From Massilia sp. IC2-278 (GTDB taxonomy: Bacteria; Pseudomonadota; Gammaproteobacteria; Burkholderiales; Burkholderiaceae_D): a stretch of DNA of 64,000 nt. The DNA lies in assembly GCF_020708045.1 (NCBI RefSeq), contig NZ_JAJFES010000002.1, positions 372,001 to 436,000 on the forward strand. Reading direction: 5' to 3'. A program made the translations under genes and the position numbers. The notes under the pieces are model-generated. The model was not told where the DNA came from, made no database searches, and saw only the letters and a list, made by a program, of their open reading frames with translations. Positions 9,556 to 18,249 of the stretch are shown one piece after another (the first letter of the stretch is position 1; every line of letters starts with the position of its first letter).

Positions 9556-10443
9556 TCAGGACAAGTAACTTGCCAGGTCGAACTGATCGATAAATTCCAG
9601 CAAGGCGGACAAAGCCGCGGGCCGGTGGCTGCGCCCCGGATACACCGCGTAATAGCTGTTATCGGTAGGCGGATGCTCGGGCAGCACCAGCTGCACGCTG
9701 CCGCTTTCCAGCGCATCGCGCACCATGAACCAGGGCAGCAGGGCGATACCGGCGCCGGCGATTGCCAGGCCGCGCAGGGTGTTCAGGTTGTTGGCGCGTA
9801 GCGCCGCGCCGAGGGCGGGAATGTGGACGATCCTGCCGTCGCTCTGCAGCGGCCATTCGGGCAGGACGTCGTGCAGCAGCAGCTGGTGGCGGCCCAGGTC
9901 CGCCGCTTGCGCCGGCGTGCCGTGCTGCTGCAGGTAGCCGGGAGAGGCCACCAGCACGCGCCGCACCGTGCCCACGCGGCGCGAGACGAAACTCGAGTCG
10001 CCCAGCTGCCCGGTGCGCAGGGCCAGGTCGATGCGTTCGGCCACCAGGTCGAGGTGGGCGTCGGTGATCACGCATTCGACGCTCACCGCCGGGTAGCGCG
10101 CGTGAAAAGCCGCCAGCAGAGGCGGCAGCAGCAGGATGCCGGAGGCTTCCGGCGCGGTCAGGCGCAGGTTGCCGGCCGGTTCGTCGCGCAGGCGGGAAAT
10201 GGCGGCGTCGGCGGCGTGGGCCGCATCTAGCATGGTTTCGCAGTGGGTGAGGTAGACCTGGCCGGCCGCCGTCAAGCTCAGGCGGCGCGTGGTCCGGTGC
10301 AGCAGGCGCACACCGAGCGCGGTTTCGAGTTCGGCCACGCGCTGGCTGACCGTGGATTTCGGCAGCCCGGTGACGCTGGCAGCCGCCGTGAAGCTGCCGG
10401 CATGCGCCACCTGGACGAACAGCGCCATCGCGTCGAGCTTCAT
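9556..10443 (-). CDS. LysR family transcriptional regulator
   Basis: A 295-residue LysR-type regulator: N-terminal winged helix-turn-helix (residues about 1-60, FVQVAHAGSFTAAASVTGLPKSTVSQRVAELE) and a C-terminal effector domain of the periplasmic-binding fold. It is divergent from an MDR oxidoreductase gene with 98 bases between the starts, the usual arrangement for a LysR protein controlling its neighbour and itself. Effector unknown. It could instead act on the molybdenum hydroxylase genes, which begin about 180 bases downstream of its end and face the same way. Confidence 0.92.
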   Translation of the reverse strand: MKLDAMALFVQVAHAGSFTAAASVTGLPKSTVSQRVAELETALGVRLLHRTTRRLSLTAAGQVYLTHCETMLDAAHAADAAISRLRDEPAGNLRLTAPEASGILLLPPLLAAFHARYPAVSVECVITDAHLDLVAERIDLALRTGQLGDSSFVSRRVGTVRRVLVASPGYLQQHGTPAQAADLGRHQLLLHDVLPEWPLQSDGRIVHIPALGAALRANNLNTLRGLAIAGAGIALLPWFMVRDALESGSVQLVLPEHPPTDNSYYAVYPGRSHRPAALSALLEFIDQFDLASYLS

Positions 10444-10471
10444 TGTCCGTCCCTTTGGATAGTCTTTTCGG

Positions 10472-10495
10472 ATTATAGCGGCTAATCAATACAAT
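10472..10495. promoter_or_regulatory. Likely divergent promoter between LysR regulator and MDR gene
   Basis: The 98-base gap holds an AT-rich patch in a GC-rich region. A TATAAT hexamer reads on the minus strand at 10472-10477 (towards the LysR gene) and TACAAT on the plus strand at 10490-10495 (towards the MDR gene). Neither has a good -35 match, so activation by the regulator is plausible. The assignment rests on -10 hexamers and geometry only. Confidence 0.35.
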
Positions 10496-10541
10496 CTTTT
10501 GTGGCTACACTGGCTTTGTTCAAACCAACAAGGAAACACCC

Positions 10542-11561
10542 ATGAAAGCCATTGCCGCCTTTGCCGCCCTGCCCGCCGACCATCCGAGCGCCCTGCAAGA
10601 CCTGAACCTGGCCGACCCGGTCGCCAGCGGCCACGATTTGCTGGTCGAAGTGCATGCCGTGTCCGTGAACCCGGTCGACACCAAGGTGCGCCGCGGCCTG
10701 CCGGCCGAGGGCCAGTCCGAACCGCGCGTGCTGGGCTGGGATGCCAGCGGCATCGTGCGCGCCGTCGGCCCGAACGTGACCCTGTTCCAGCCGGGCGACC
10801 GCGTCTGGTACGCCGGCGCCATCAACCGCGCCGGCAGCAACAGCGAACTGCACCTGGTCGATGAGCGCATCGTCGGCCGCATGCCGGCCTCGCTCGGCTT
10901 TGCCGAATCAGCCGCCCTGCCGCTGACCGCGATTACCGCCTGGGAGCTGTTGTTCGACCGTCTCGGCCTGCAGCGCGGCGGCCATGCCGGCGAAAAGCTG
11001 CTGGTGGTGGGCGCCGCCGGCGGTGTCGGTTCGATTTTGATCCAGCTGGCGCGCCAGTTGACCGGCATCACGGTGATTGCCACCGCCTCGCGTCCGCAAA
11101 CCCAGGCCTGGGTGCGCGATCTGGGCGCCCAGCACGTGATCGACCACAGCCAGCCGCTCGATAAAGCCTTGCTGGATGCGGAACTAGGCGAAGTCGACTA
11201 CGCCATCAGCCTGACCCACACCGACAAGCACTTCGCCGCCCTGGTCAACGCCATCAAACCGCAGGGCAAGCTGGCGCTGATCGACGATCCGGAGCCGATC
11301 GACATCCGCCTGCTCAAGCGCAAGAGCATCTCGCTGCACTGGGAACTGATGTTCACCCGCTCGCTGTTCGAGACGGCCGACATCCAGGCCCAGCACGATC
11401 TGCTGAACGAGGTGGCGCAACTGGTCGACGCCGGCCGCATCCGCACCACGCTGGCCGAGCACTTCGGCGCCATCAACGCCGCCAACCTGCGCCGCGCCCA
11501 TGCCTTTATCGAGAGCGGCGCGGCCAGCGGCAAGGTGGTGCTGGAAGGCTTCGGGGAGTGA
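10542..11561 (+). CDS. Zinc-binding-type MDR oxidoreductase (quinone reductase-like)
   Basis: A 339-residue medium-chain dehydrogenase/reductase. The N-terminal GroES-like half includes VSVNPVDTKVRRG and VLGWDASGIV; the Rossmann half has LLVVGAAGGVGSILIQLARQL. The Cys and His ligands for catalytic and structural zinc are not evident, so it probably acts as an NADPH-dependent quinone or enone reductase despite the usual family name (zinc-type alcohol dehydrogenase-like). The start is the ATG after AAGGAAAC. Paired divergently with the LysR regulator, its likely controller. Confidence 0.85.
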   Translation: MKAIAAFAALPADHPSALQDLNLADPVASGHDLLVEVHAVSVNPVDTKVRRGLPAEGQSEPRVLGWDASGIVRAVGPNVTLFQPGDRVWYAGAINRAGSNSELHLVDERIVGRMPASLGFAESAALPLTAITAWELLFDRLGLQRGGHAGEKLLVVGAAGGVGSILIQLARQLTGITVIATASRPQTQAWVRDLGAQHVIDHSQPLDKALLDAELGEVDYAISLTHTDKHFAALVNAIKPQGKLALIDDPEPIDIRLLKRKSISLHWELMFTRSLFETADIQAQHDLLNEVAQLVDAGRIRTTLAEHFGAINAANLRRAHAFIESGAASGKVVLEGFGE

Positions 11562-11641
11562 AATTGGCCGGTTTTTCGGGCGTCTCGCGGGAATTTATGG
11601 ATGAGGTTTCCGGACCGTTAAAAACCCGCGTTTTACTCGTC

Positions 11642-11686
11642 ATACCGTTTATATGATTTATTCAAAATAAACGGTATAAACGGTAT
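11642..11686. repeat. AT-rich inverted and direct repeats after DUF6624 gene
   Basis: ATACCGTTTAT at 11642-11652 is the reverse complement of ATAAACGGTAT, which occurs twice with overlap at 11667-11677 and 11676-11686. On the minus strand this lies directly after the stop of the DUF6624 gene and can fold into a hairpin by using either copy. There is no clear T-tract, so a terminator role is only possible. The patch is strikingly AT-rich for this genome. Confidence 0.55.
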
Positions 11687-12357
11687 TATTTGTTGGCCTG
11701 AAGCGGCGGCATGGCGACCTGGTTTTCGCACCCTTCGTGGATGACCATGACGTTCGCCTGCCTTTCCTGCTCCTCCAGGCCGGGCAGGCCAAGCGTTCGC
11801 CGGCGTTCTTCTACACGAGCCCGGTCGTCCATCGGCTGCGGCGTCCAGCGGCAGCCGTCGAGCTGGCGCATCTGGGTGCCGTAGCGCTGCGGCTCTCCTT
11901 TGGCGAGGGCGATGCGGTCCAGCAGCTGCGCCAGCACGCGGCCATCCGCTTCGCCGGCGGCCACCGCGCGTTCCAGGTGCGGCGCCGCAGCCTGTTGCAG
12001 CGCCAGGCTGTGGCGCACCAGCTGCCAGGCAGCCTCCCCCGCTTTGGCGCCATGGACGGAGCGCAGGGGCCAGCCGCAGCGCGCCAGCAGCGTTTCCAGG
12101 CGCATGGCATTGCTGCGCTCGACCAGGGCCAGTTGCGCCCCGCGCCGCGCTTGTCCGCCGTCTTCCGGCGCGGCCAGGTAATCCTGGCGCCCGCGCAGGG
12201 CCCCGTCGGCTTCCAGCATGACCTGCACGTCCTCGCCATATCCCGCGCAGGCGGCCGCCGTTTCTTGCGTCTGCGTCTGCGCCTGTGCCGCCCCACCCGC
12301 CAGACCCACGCCAACGAGGCAGATCCGCATCATTCTTCGTACCGTCGACGATCGCAT
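11686..12357 (-). CDS. DUF6624-like secreted protein
   Basis: A 223-residue protein of unknown function. It starts with a short basic segment and a hydrophobic stretch ending AAQAQTQ, which fits a Sec signal peptide. The mature part has the features I associate with DUF6624: CGWPLRSVHG, AAWQLVRHSLALQQ, and an LLDRIALAKGEPQRYGTQ segment followed by a WTPQPMDD stretch. Two Cys in the mature part (CGWP and GCRW) could pair. No operon partner: it is convergent with the MDR gene and divergent from the phosphatase gene. The DUF assignment is from memory of the motif and should be read as likely. Confidence 0.7.
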   Translation of the reverse strand: MRSSTVRRMMRICLVGVGLAGGAAQAQTQTQETAAACAGYGEDVQVMLEADGALRGRQDYLAAPEDGGQARRGAQLALVERSNAMRLETLLARCGWPLRSVHGAKAGEAAWQLVRHSLALQQAAAPHLERAVAAGEADGRVLAQLLDRIALAKGEPQRYGTQMRQLDGCRWTPQPMDDRARVEERRRTLGLPGLEEQERQANVMVIHEGCENQVAMPPLQANK

Positions 12358-12459
12358 GCTGTGTTCTCAAAAAGATAATTTCTAAAGAGTAACACGGCGC
12401 GTGCGCTCGTCCGGCGATGGGAGGTTCATAATCGAACCAGCCACCAACGGGAGAGCGTC

Positions 12460-13089
12460 ATGCTGAGTCGGGTCCTTCCTCGCCTGCTGTTTCGTCTGCT
12501 GCTCTGCCTGCTGATCTTCTCTCCCACTGCGCACGCTGCCGATGCCGGCGACGAAGCTCTGTGGCAACGCCTGCGCGGCAACGGCGTCATCGTGCTGATG
12601 CGCCACGCCGCCACCACGCCCGGCATCGGCGACCCGCCCGGCTTCGAGCTCGGCAAGTGCGCCACCCAGCGCAACCTTTCCGCCGCCGGCCGCGACGACG
12701 CCCGCGCCATCGGCGCCGCATTCCGCCATCACAACATCGTGCCCGGCGCCGTCTGGTCCAGCCGCTGGTGCCGCTGCCTGGAAACGGCGCGCCTCGCCTT
12801 CGACGGGGTGAAACCCGAACCCGCGCTCGATTCGATGTTCAAACTCGACGAGGCCAGCAGCGCGGCCAGGGTGCGCGACCTCTACAACCGTTTGGAAGAG
12901 CGGCGCGGCATGGGGCCGCTGGTGCTGGTCACCCACGACGTGAACATCCGCGCTCTCACCGGGGAATACGTGGCGCAGGGAGAAATGGTGCTCACCGTAC
13001 TGCGCGACGGCCGCCTGGAAGTCATCGGGCGCCTGAACGCCCACGGCGGCAGGCAGGCCGGGGCCGCCGCGACGACCGGCGCACGATAG
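12460..13089 (+). CDS. Secreted histidine phosphatase superfamily protein
   Basis: A 209-residue protein with an N-terminal hydrophobic signal sequence cleaved near AHAADAG. The phosphatase branch motif is LMRHAATTPG at about residues 46-55, where Arg48 and His49 form the phosphohistidine site; the second conserved His is in VLVTHDVNI. ARAIG and SSRWCRCLETA match the usual RHG-family helix. It is short, like SixA/Ais-type enzymes, and exported, so a periplasmic phosphatase role is likely; substrate unknown. The ATG follows GGGAGAG. Confidence 0.82.
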   Translation: MLSRVLPRLLFRLLLCLLIFSPTAHAADAGDEALWQRLRGNGVIVLMRHAATTPGIGDPPGFELGKCATQRNLSAAGRDDARAIGAAFRHHNIVPGAVWSSRWCRCLETARLAFDGVKPEPALDSMFKLDEASSAARVRDLYNRLEERRGMGPLVLVTHDVNIRALTGEYVAQGEMVLTVLRDGRLEVIGRLNAHGGRQAGAAATTGAR

Positions 13090-13164
13090 ACGCCGGCCAG
13101 CCGCTTCCGCAGATAACGGACGTACAATCGTGCATCTCATCCTGTCGCGTTCCGGGAGACCCTC

Positions 13165-13509
13165 ATGAAAAAGCGTCTGTTCCTGCTCGCCGCGCTGGCC
13201 GCCGCCGGCAGCGCCCTCGCCCACCATGGCTGGAGCGAATACCAGTCCGACAAACCGCTCGACCTGACCGGCACCATCGAACAGGTCGGCTACGAGCAGC
13301 CGCACGGCTTCGTGCGCCTGAAAACGGCCGATAAAACCTGGCTGGTGGTGCTGGCCCCGCCGTCGCGCATGGAAAGCCGCGGCCTGCCGCGCGACAAGCT
13401 GGTGGCCGGCCAGAAAGCCAGCGTCCACGGTTATCCCCATCGCAGCAAGGGTGACGAACTGCGCGCCGAACGCATCACCATCGAGGGCAAGACCACGGAG
13501 CTGCGCTGA
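13165..13509 (+). CDS. DUF6152 family small exported protein
   Basis: A 114-residue protein with a clear Sec signal (MKKRLFLLAALAAAGSALA) followed at once by HHGW, the histidine-rich N-terminus typical of DUF6152 proteins. The rest is a small beta-rich, OB-like domain (LDLTGTIEQVGYEQPHGFVRL, then VHGYPHRSKGDELRAERITIEG). The His pair at the mature N-terminus and conserved His residues suggest metal (perhaps copper) binding, but that is inference. The stop shares one base with the next gene, an integral membrane protein, so the pair is probably co-translated. Confidence 0.78.
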   Translation: MKKRLFLLAALAAAGSALAHHGWSEYQSDKPLDLTGTIEQVGYEQPHGFVRLKTADKTWLVVLAPPSRMESRGLPRDKLVAGQKASVHGYPHRSKGDELRAERITIEGKTTELR

Positions 13510-13994
13510 TGGCGTTCGCGGCGGCGGCGGCCTGGCTGGAAGGGACGCCGCTCTCGCAGGCGATGCGCGGCGATCCCTGGCTGTATCCGGCTGTCGAGAT
13601 CGTCCACATCTTCGGCTTCGCGGTGCTGGTGGGCAGCGTGGTGCTGTTCGACTTGCGCGTACTCGGCTTTGCGCGCGGCTTGCCGGTGCAGCTTTTGGCG
13701 CGCCACCTGCTGCGCTGGGCGGTCGCCGCGTTGCTGTTGATCGTGCCGGCCGGGCTGCTGCTGTTTTCCGCCCATCCCGCCGAGCTGGCGCGCAACCCGG
13801 CCTTCCAGTGGAAACTGGCGCTGATCGCCGCTGCCGGCCTGAATGCGCTGGCCTTCCACGTGTTTCCTTATCGCAGCGTGGCGAACTGGGAACGCGAAAA
13901 GCCGGCGCCGCCCGCCGCGCGTGCCCACGCGCTGCTGTCTATCCTGCTCTGGCTCGGCGTGATCACCTGCGGGCGGCTGCTGGCTTATTTGTAA
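13509..13994 (+). CDS. Four-helix integral membrane protein (DUF6644/DUF2214-like)
   Basis: A 161-residue protein with four predicted membrane helices, near residues 27-50, 65-88, 100-122 and 140-160. EIVHIFGFAVLVGSVVLFDLRVLGF resembles the first helix of small cytochrome b-like or DUF2214/DUF6644 proteins, with a His in helix one and another (RHLLRW) at the start of helix two that could bind haem. The start overlaps the DUF6152 stop as TGATG. The family name is tentative; the pairing with a secreted His-rich partner suggests a shared envelope role. Confidence 0.65.
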   Translation: MAFAAAAAWLEGTPLSQAMRGDPWLYPAVEIVHIFGFAVLVGSVVLFDLRVLGFARGLPVQLLARHLLRWAVAALLLIVPAGLLLFSAHPAELARNPAFQWKLALIAAAGLNALAFHVFPYRSVANWEREKPAPPAARAHALLSILLWLGVITCGRLLAYL

Positions 13995-14082
13995 CTGCGC
14001 TGTAGCTGAGCTGTAGCGCCGGCAACAGCGCCCGCGCCTTCATGCTAGAGTGGCCATCCCGACCAGTCTCATCCGGCCCACC

Positions 14083-14862
14083 ATGCTGAAAACCTCCGCC
14101 CTCGCCGCCATTCTCGTCACCGCAGTCGCCAGCCACGCAGCCCAGGCGGCGATCCCCGTCTACGGTTTCGTTGTCAAGAACACCTACCCGCACGACCCGC
14201 AAGCCTTTACCCAGGGCCTGTTTTTCCGCGACGGCCACCTGTACGAGAGTACCGGCCTGAACGGCCGCTCGACGCTGCGCAAGGTCGAACTCAAGACCGG
14301 CAAGGTATTGCAGAAGACCGACCTGCCGGCCGAGGTGTTCGGCGAAGGCTCAACGGCATTCGGCGACAACATCTACGGCCTGACCTGGCAATCGAAGTTC
14401 GGCTTCGTGTTCGACGCCAAGACCTTTGCCGTGAAAGGCCGCTTCCCGTACGAGGGCGAAGGCTGGGGCCTGGCCAGCGACGCGAAGCACGTCTACATGA
14501 GCGACGGCAGCGCCAGCATCCGCGTGCTGGACCCGAAGAACCTGAAGGAAGTGCGGCGCGTGCAGGTGACGGCCGAGGGCAAGCCGATCGAGTCGCTGAA
14601 CGAGCTGGAAATCGTCGACGGCGAACTGTATGCCAACGTCTGGGGAACGGACGTGATCGCGCGCATCGACCCGGTGTCGGGCAAGGTGGTCGGCTGGGTC
14701 GATCTGCGCAACCTGCTGCCGCCCGCGCAGCGCGGCACCACCTCGGTCGACGCCGTGTTGAACGGCATCGCCTGGGATGGCAAGAGCCGCCGGCTTTACG
14801 TCACCGGCAAGTTCTGGCCCAAGTTATTTGAAATCGAGCTGGTCCGCTTCGAAGGCAGATGA
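14083..14862 (+). CDS. Glutaminyl-peptide cyclotransferase (secreted glutamine cyclotransferase)
   Basis: Forms N-terminal pyroglutamate on peptides; the bacterial enzyme is a five-bladed beta propeller of the plant type. The 259-residue product has a Sec signal (MLKTSALAAILVTAVASHAAQA) and family motifs FTQGLFF-DGHLYESTGLNGRS, EVFGEGSTAFGDNIYGLTWQ, MSDGSASIRVLDP and LNELEIVDGELYANVWGTD. The ATG at 14083 is chosen over a GTG at 14050 because it begins the signal peptide. It is probably exported to the periplasm. Convergent with the following MDR gene. Confidence 0.88.
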   Translation: MLKTSALAAILVTAVASHAAQAAIPVYGFVVKNTYPHDPQAFTQGLFFRDGHLYESTGLNGRSTLRKVELKTGKVLQKTDLPAEVFGEGSTAFGDNIYGLTWQSKFGFVFDAKTFAVKGRFPYEGEGWGLASDAKHVYMSDGSASIRVLDPKNLKEVRRVQVTAEGKPIESLNELEIVDGELYANVWGTDVIARIDPVSGKVVGWVDLRNLLPPAQRGTTSVDAVLNGIAWDGKSRRLYVTGKFWPKLFEIELVRFEGR

Positions 14863-14876
14863 GAGGCAGATAAAAC

Positions 14877-15908
14877 CTAAGCCGTGACCGCGATGACGAC
14901 CTTGCCGAAGTGCGAGCCCGATTCCATGTAGCGGTAGGCTTCCTTTGCCTGGTCGAAGGTGAACACGCGGTCGACCACCGGCTTGATGTCGGTGGTGGCG
15001 GCAAAGCGCATCACGTCTTCCAGCATCTTGCGGCTGCCGACGAAAATGCCGACCATGCGCTTGGCGCTAGCCAGCAGCGTGGCCGGGTTGACTTCGCCGC
15101 CGAAGCCCGACACGCCGCCGATGATGGCCACGCTGCCGCCCATCGCCGCCGACGCCACCGAGCGGTTCACCGTGCCTTGTCCACCGACTTCCAGCACCAC
15201 CTCGGCGCCGCGCCCGTGGGTCACGCGCAGCACTTCTTCCTGCCACTCCGGCGTGCTGCGGTAGTTGATGGTGTGGTGGGCGCCCAGTTCGCGCGCGCGC
15301 TGCAGCTTCTCGTCGCTCGAGGAGGTGATGATGGTGCGCAGGCCGGCCGCCTTTGCCAGCTGCAGGCCCAGCACCGACACGCCGCCGGTCCCCAGCAGCA
15401 GCACGGTGTCGCCCGGCTGGATCGCGTTGCTCGACACGAAGATCGCATTCCAGGCCGTGACACCGGCGCAGGGCATGGTCGACGCCTCCACAAAGCTCAG
15501 CTGCGGCGGAATCTTCACCAGCGCGTCTTCGTGCAGGATGACTTCCTCGGCCAGCATGCCGTCGATGTCGCCGCCCAAGGCGTGGCGGATCTTCTCGGGC
15601 GCGGTGCGGCCCTCGTGCCAGTGCGGGAAAAAGGAGCCGGCCACGCGGTCGCCCACCTGCAGGCGCGTCACGCCGCTGCCCACGGCCAGCACTTCGCCGG
15701 CGCCGTCCGAGCACGGGATGATCGGGTCGTCCACGTTCACCAGGTAATTCCCGCTGGCCACCATCAAATCGCGGTAGTTCAGCGATACCGCATGCACCCG
15801 CATCCGTACTTCGCCCGGCGCCAGCTCGCGCTCGGGGTAGTCCACGCACTGCAGTCCGTCGATGTTGCTGCCGGGAAGTATCTGGTAAGCCCGCATCTCG
15901 TTCTCCAT
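14877..15908 (-). CDS. NAD(P)-dependent MDR alcohol dehydrogenase/quinone reductase
   Basis: A 343-residue medium-chain dehydrogenase. The GroES-like half has VSLNYRDLMVASGNY and PIIPCSDGAGEVLAVG; the nucleotide half has DTVLLLGTGGVSVLGLQLAKAAG with the Rossmann glycine pattern. PCSDGAGEV in place of the usual GHE shows that full zinc ligation is doubtful. A second ATG four residues in (MRAYQ) is equally possible as the start. A single gene, convergent with the cyclotransferase gene and followed by unrelated membrane-protein genes on the same strand. Confidence 0.85.
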   Translation of the reverse strand: MENEMRAYQILPGSNIDGLQCVDYPERELAPGEVRMRVHAVSLNYRDLMVASGNYLVNVDDPIIPCSDGAGEVLAVGSGVTRLQVGDRVAGSFFPHWHEGRTAPEKIRHALGGDIDGMLAEEVILHEDALVKIPPQLSFVEASTMPCAGVTAWNAIFVSSNAIQPGDTVLLLGTGGVSVLGLQLAKAAGLRTIITSSSDEKLQRARELGAHHTINYRSTPEWQEEVLRVTHGRGAEVVLEVGGQGTVNRSVASAAMGGSVAIIGGVSGFGGEVNPATLLASAKRMVGIFVGSRKMLEDVMRFAATTDIKPVVDRVFTFDQAKEAYRYMESGSHFGKVVIAVTA

Positions 15909-15964
15909 GGTTGGTCGTCAAAGGCGCGGTTATTCTACTGCGGACGAACCGCAGGGTTCGTTCG

Positions 15965-16429
15965 CTACATCGGCTTGGCCACCATCAGCCAGAAGATGAC
16001 GATGAACGCCGCAAACGCCGGCACGCCCAGCGCCACCCAGGTCTTGAAGTAGCGCCAGTACTGCGCCGGCAATGCGGTGTCGTTGCGCACCGCTTCGGCG
16101 GACAGGTCGCGCAGCCGCATCTGGATCCAGACCACCGGCAGCCAGCAGGCGCCGGCCAGGACGTAGAGGGCGATCGACCATCTGATCCAGGTGCTGTCCA
16201 GCGGGTAGCCGGCCAGGTGGATCATGTAGAAGCCGGTGGCCGGCTGGATGATGGCGGTGGTGGCGGTGAAGACCCAGTCGGCAATGACCACGTTGCGCGC
16301 GACCACGGCAATCGCCCGCACGTCGCCGCTGATGTTCGCAAACAGCATGTACCAGGCCGAGCCGATGCCGGTGCCGAACAAGAAGGTCGACGACAGGATG
16401 TGCAGCCACTTCACGACAACGTAATCCAT
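15965..16429 (-). CDS. DUF2269 family integral membrane protein
   Basis: A 154-residue protein with four membrane helices (about residues 5-25, 50-72, 82-102, 130-150). The N-terminal KWLHILSSTFLFGTGIGSAWYM and central IIQPATGFYMIHLAGYPLDSTWI segments are typical of DUF2269. Function unknown. Its ATG follows directly after the stop of the SDR-DoxX gene with no intervening base, so the two form an operon; DoxX-like domains and DUF2269 proteins are often found together, which supports a shared membrane role. Confidence 0.82.
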   Translation of the reverse strand: MDYVVVKWLHILSSTFLFGTGIGSAWYMLFANISGDVRAIAVVARNVVIADWVFTATTAIIQPATGFYMIHLAGYPLDSTWIRWSIALYVLAGACWLPVVWIQMRLRDLSAEAVRNDTALPAQYWRYFKTWVALGVPAFAAFIVIFWLMVAKPM

Positions 16430-17716
16430 TTATTCTTCCTCGAGTTCGTACAGCAGCCAGATGGCCGCCAGCATGGGCAGGTTCTTGGTCAGGGGGCCGT
16501 AGGGGTGCAGCAGGAATTCAGGCAGCTTCCACGCTATCACGATCGTGTAGAAGCCGATCAGGCCCAATTGTGCCAGCCACAGGGGGCGCCGCCGCGGCAA
16601 AAAGGCGATGCCCACGCCGAGCAGCAAATCGAAGCCGGCCGCGCCGTACAGCATCAAGGGCTGCAAGGATGGCGGGATGCCGGTGCGCGCCAGCAGTTCG
16701 TAGCTGGCCTCGACCGGGTACAGGCCGAAGGAAACGATGGCGGTGGCCAGCCACACCGCCACGATGCTCCAGCGTAGCGTAGGCAGCAGCCATGCCAGCT
16801 TGGCCAGCGTGCGTTCGGCCTGCGGATCGGTGACGAATTCGCTGATCGGCTTCGGGGCGCGGCCGAGCAGCTGGGTGATGGCCGCCGGGTCGCCGGCATT
16901 GCCGCGGTCGAGCATGCGCAGCGCGTCTTCGTCGAGCAGCCCGCCCGGCAGCCAGCGTCCGCATCTCGCCATGGCGCGCGCCAGCGCGCCGGGCAGCGGC
17001 AGCACGCGCAGGCGGCCCATGCCCATCCCCTTGCGCAGCGCCGCCAGGTAATCGGTAAAGGAGAGCGCCTGCGGCCCGACCAGGGGCACGCGCTGGGCGG
17101 TCATGCCTGGAGAAGGCGGCAGCCGCCCACGCAACAGGCCGAGGATGGCTTCCACCACATCGTCGATGTGTACCGGCTGCACGGGCTGCGGCGCGCTGCC
17201 GAAGCGCAGCGCGAACGGCAGGCTGGCCAGGGTCTTGAACATGCGTGCGCTGGCCCCGCCTTTGCCATACACGAGCGAAGGCTGGACGATATACGCCTGC
17301 AGGGGCAGCGCCGCCAGGACATCGTCGGCCGCCTTCTTGGTCAGGTGATAAGGGGTATTCGCTTCGCCGTCGGCGCCGAGTGCCGACAGCTGGACGACCA
17401 TCCGCACCTGCGGCGCGTCGGCGCAGGCGGCGAACAGCGCGCGCGGCGTGTCCAGGTGCAGGCGTTCGAAAGTCTGGCTGCCGGATTCGCGGAAGATGCC
17501 GACCAGGTTGATCACGGCGTCGACGCCAATGAGGCGCGCCGCCCATACGGATTTCTCGGTATCGTGGACGAAGTCGGCCTGTACGTAGCGCAGGTGCGGA
17601 TCGTCGCTGTTTTTGGGGGTGCGCACCGCGCAGAGCACGTCGTGGCCCGCGCGCAGCAGCGCCGGCAGCAAATGCTGTCCGATGAAGCCGCTGGCGCCGG
17701 TCAGCAAGATCCGCAT
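16430..17716 (-). CDS. NAD(P)-binding SDR protein fused to a C-terminal DoxX-like membrane domain
   Basis: A 428-residue two-domain protein. Residues 1 to about 290 are an atypical SDR/NDUFA9-like domain: ILLTGASGFIGQHLLPALL at the start, VDAVINLVGIF, and YHLTKKAADDVL with a Tyr but shifted Lys. The C-terminal 130 residues hold four hydrophobic helices (WSIVAVWLATAIVSFGLYP, LMLYGAAGFDLLLGVGIAFL, LGLIGFYTIVIAW, LPMLAAIWLLYELEEE) of the DoxX-like type. The fused architecture is known in proteobacteria. Operonic with the DUF2269 gene. Substrate unknown; perhaps a quinone- or lipid-linked oxidoreductase. Confidence 0.82.
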   Translation of the reverse strand: MRILLTGASGFIGQHLLPALLRAGHDVLCAVRTPKNSDDPHLRYVQADFVHDTEKSVWAARLIGVDAVINLVGIFRESGSQTFERLHLDTPRALFAACADAPQVRMVVQLSALGADGEANTPYHLTKKAADDVLAALPLQAYIVQPSLVYGKGGASARMFKTLASLPFALRFGSAPQPVQPVHIDDVVEAILGLLRGRLPPSPGMTAQRVPLVGPQALSFTDYLAALRKGMGMGRLRVLPLPGALARAMARCGRWLPGGLLDEDALRMLDRGNAGDPAAITQLLGRAPKPISEFVTDPQAERTLAKLAWLLPTLRWSIVAVWLATAIVSFGLYPVEASYELLARTGIPPSLQPLMLYGAAGFDLLLGVGIAFLPRRRPLWLAQLGLIGFYTIVIAWKLPEFLLHPYGPLTKNLPMLAAIWLLYELEEE

Positions 17717-17753
17717 GCATTTCCTTTCATTCGATTCAGCGAGGACAACGAAG

Positions 17754-18233
17754 ATGGCAGATTGGACTACATCCCTGGAGCGCGGCCTGGTGTCGGGCGC
17801 CGCATCCAGCCTGGTATCGACCGCGGCGCTGGCCCTGGTCGGACGTGGCGAAACGGGCAGCGCCTATGCCCCGACCAACGCTGTCAGCCACTGGATCTGG
17901 GGCGACGAAGCCGCCGAACACGACGGCTTTTCGCTGAAATACACCATCACCGGCTACGTCATCCACCACATCAGCGCCACCTTCTGGTCGGTGCTGTTCG
18001 AGCACCTGGCCGGCGAAAAGCTCGACCGCAAGGACCTGCGCGTGACGCTTGCCACCTCGGCCGCCACGTCGGCGCTTGCCTGCTTTGCCGACTACAAGCT
18101 CACGCCCCAGCGCCTGCAGCCGGGCTACGAAAAACGCCTGTCGAAGAAATCGCTGGCCGGCGTGTACGCCGCGTTTGCCGTCGGCATGGCAATCGGCGCG
18201 ATTGTCCTGCGCCGCAACCGCCCACCAGTCTAG
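17754..18233 (+). CDS. Uncharacterised membrane-associated protein
   Basis: A 159-residue protein that I do not recognise. It has an N-terminal GLVSGAASSLVSTAALALVGRGETG stretch, a SHWIWGDEAAEHDGFSLKYTITGYVIHHISATFWSVLFEHL segment and a C-terminal helix (AAFAVGMAIGAIVL) followed by a basic tail, so two to four membrane helices are likely. The ATG at 17754 is the first that fits a short gap after AGCGAGGACAACGAAG. It lies 16 bases before another small membrane protein gene and divergent from the SDR-DoxX gene. Confidence 0.7.
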   Translation: MADWTTSLERGLVSGAASSLVSTAALALVGRGETGSAYAPTNAVSHWIWGDEAAEHDGFSLKYTITGYVIHHISATFWSVLFEHLAGEKLDRKDLRVTLATSAATSALACFADYKLTPQRLQPGYEKRLSKKSLAGVYAAFAVGMAIGAIVLRRNRPPV

Positions 18234-18249
18234 AGCAGGCAGGGAAAAC

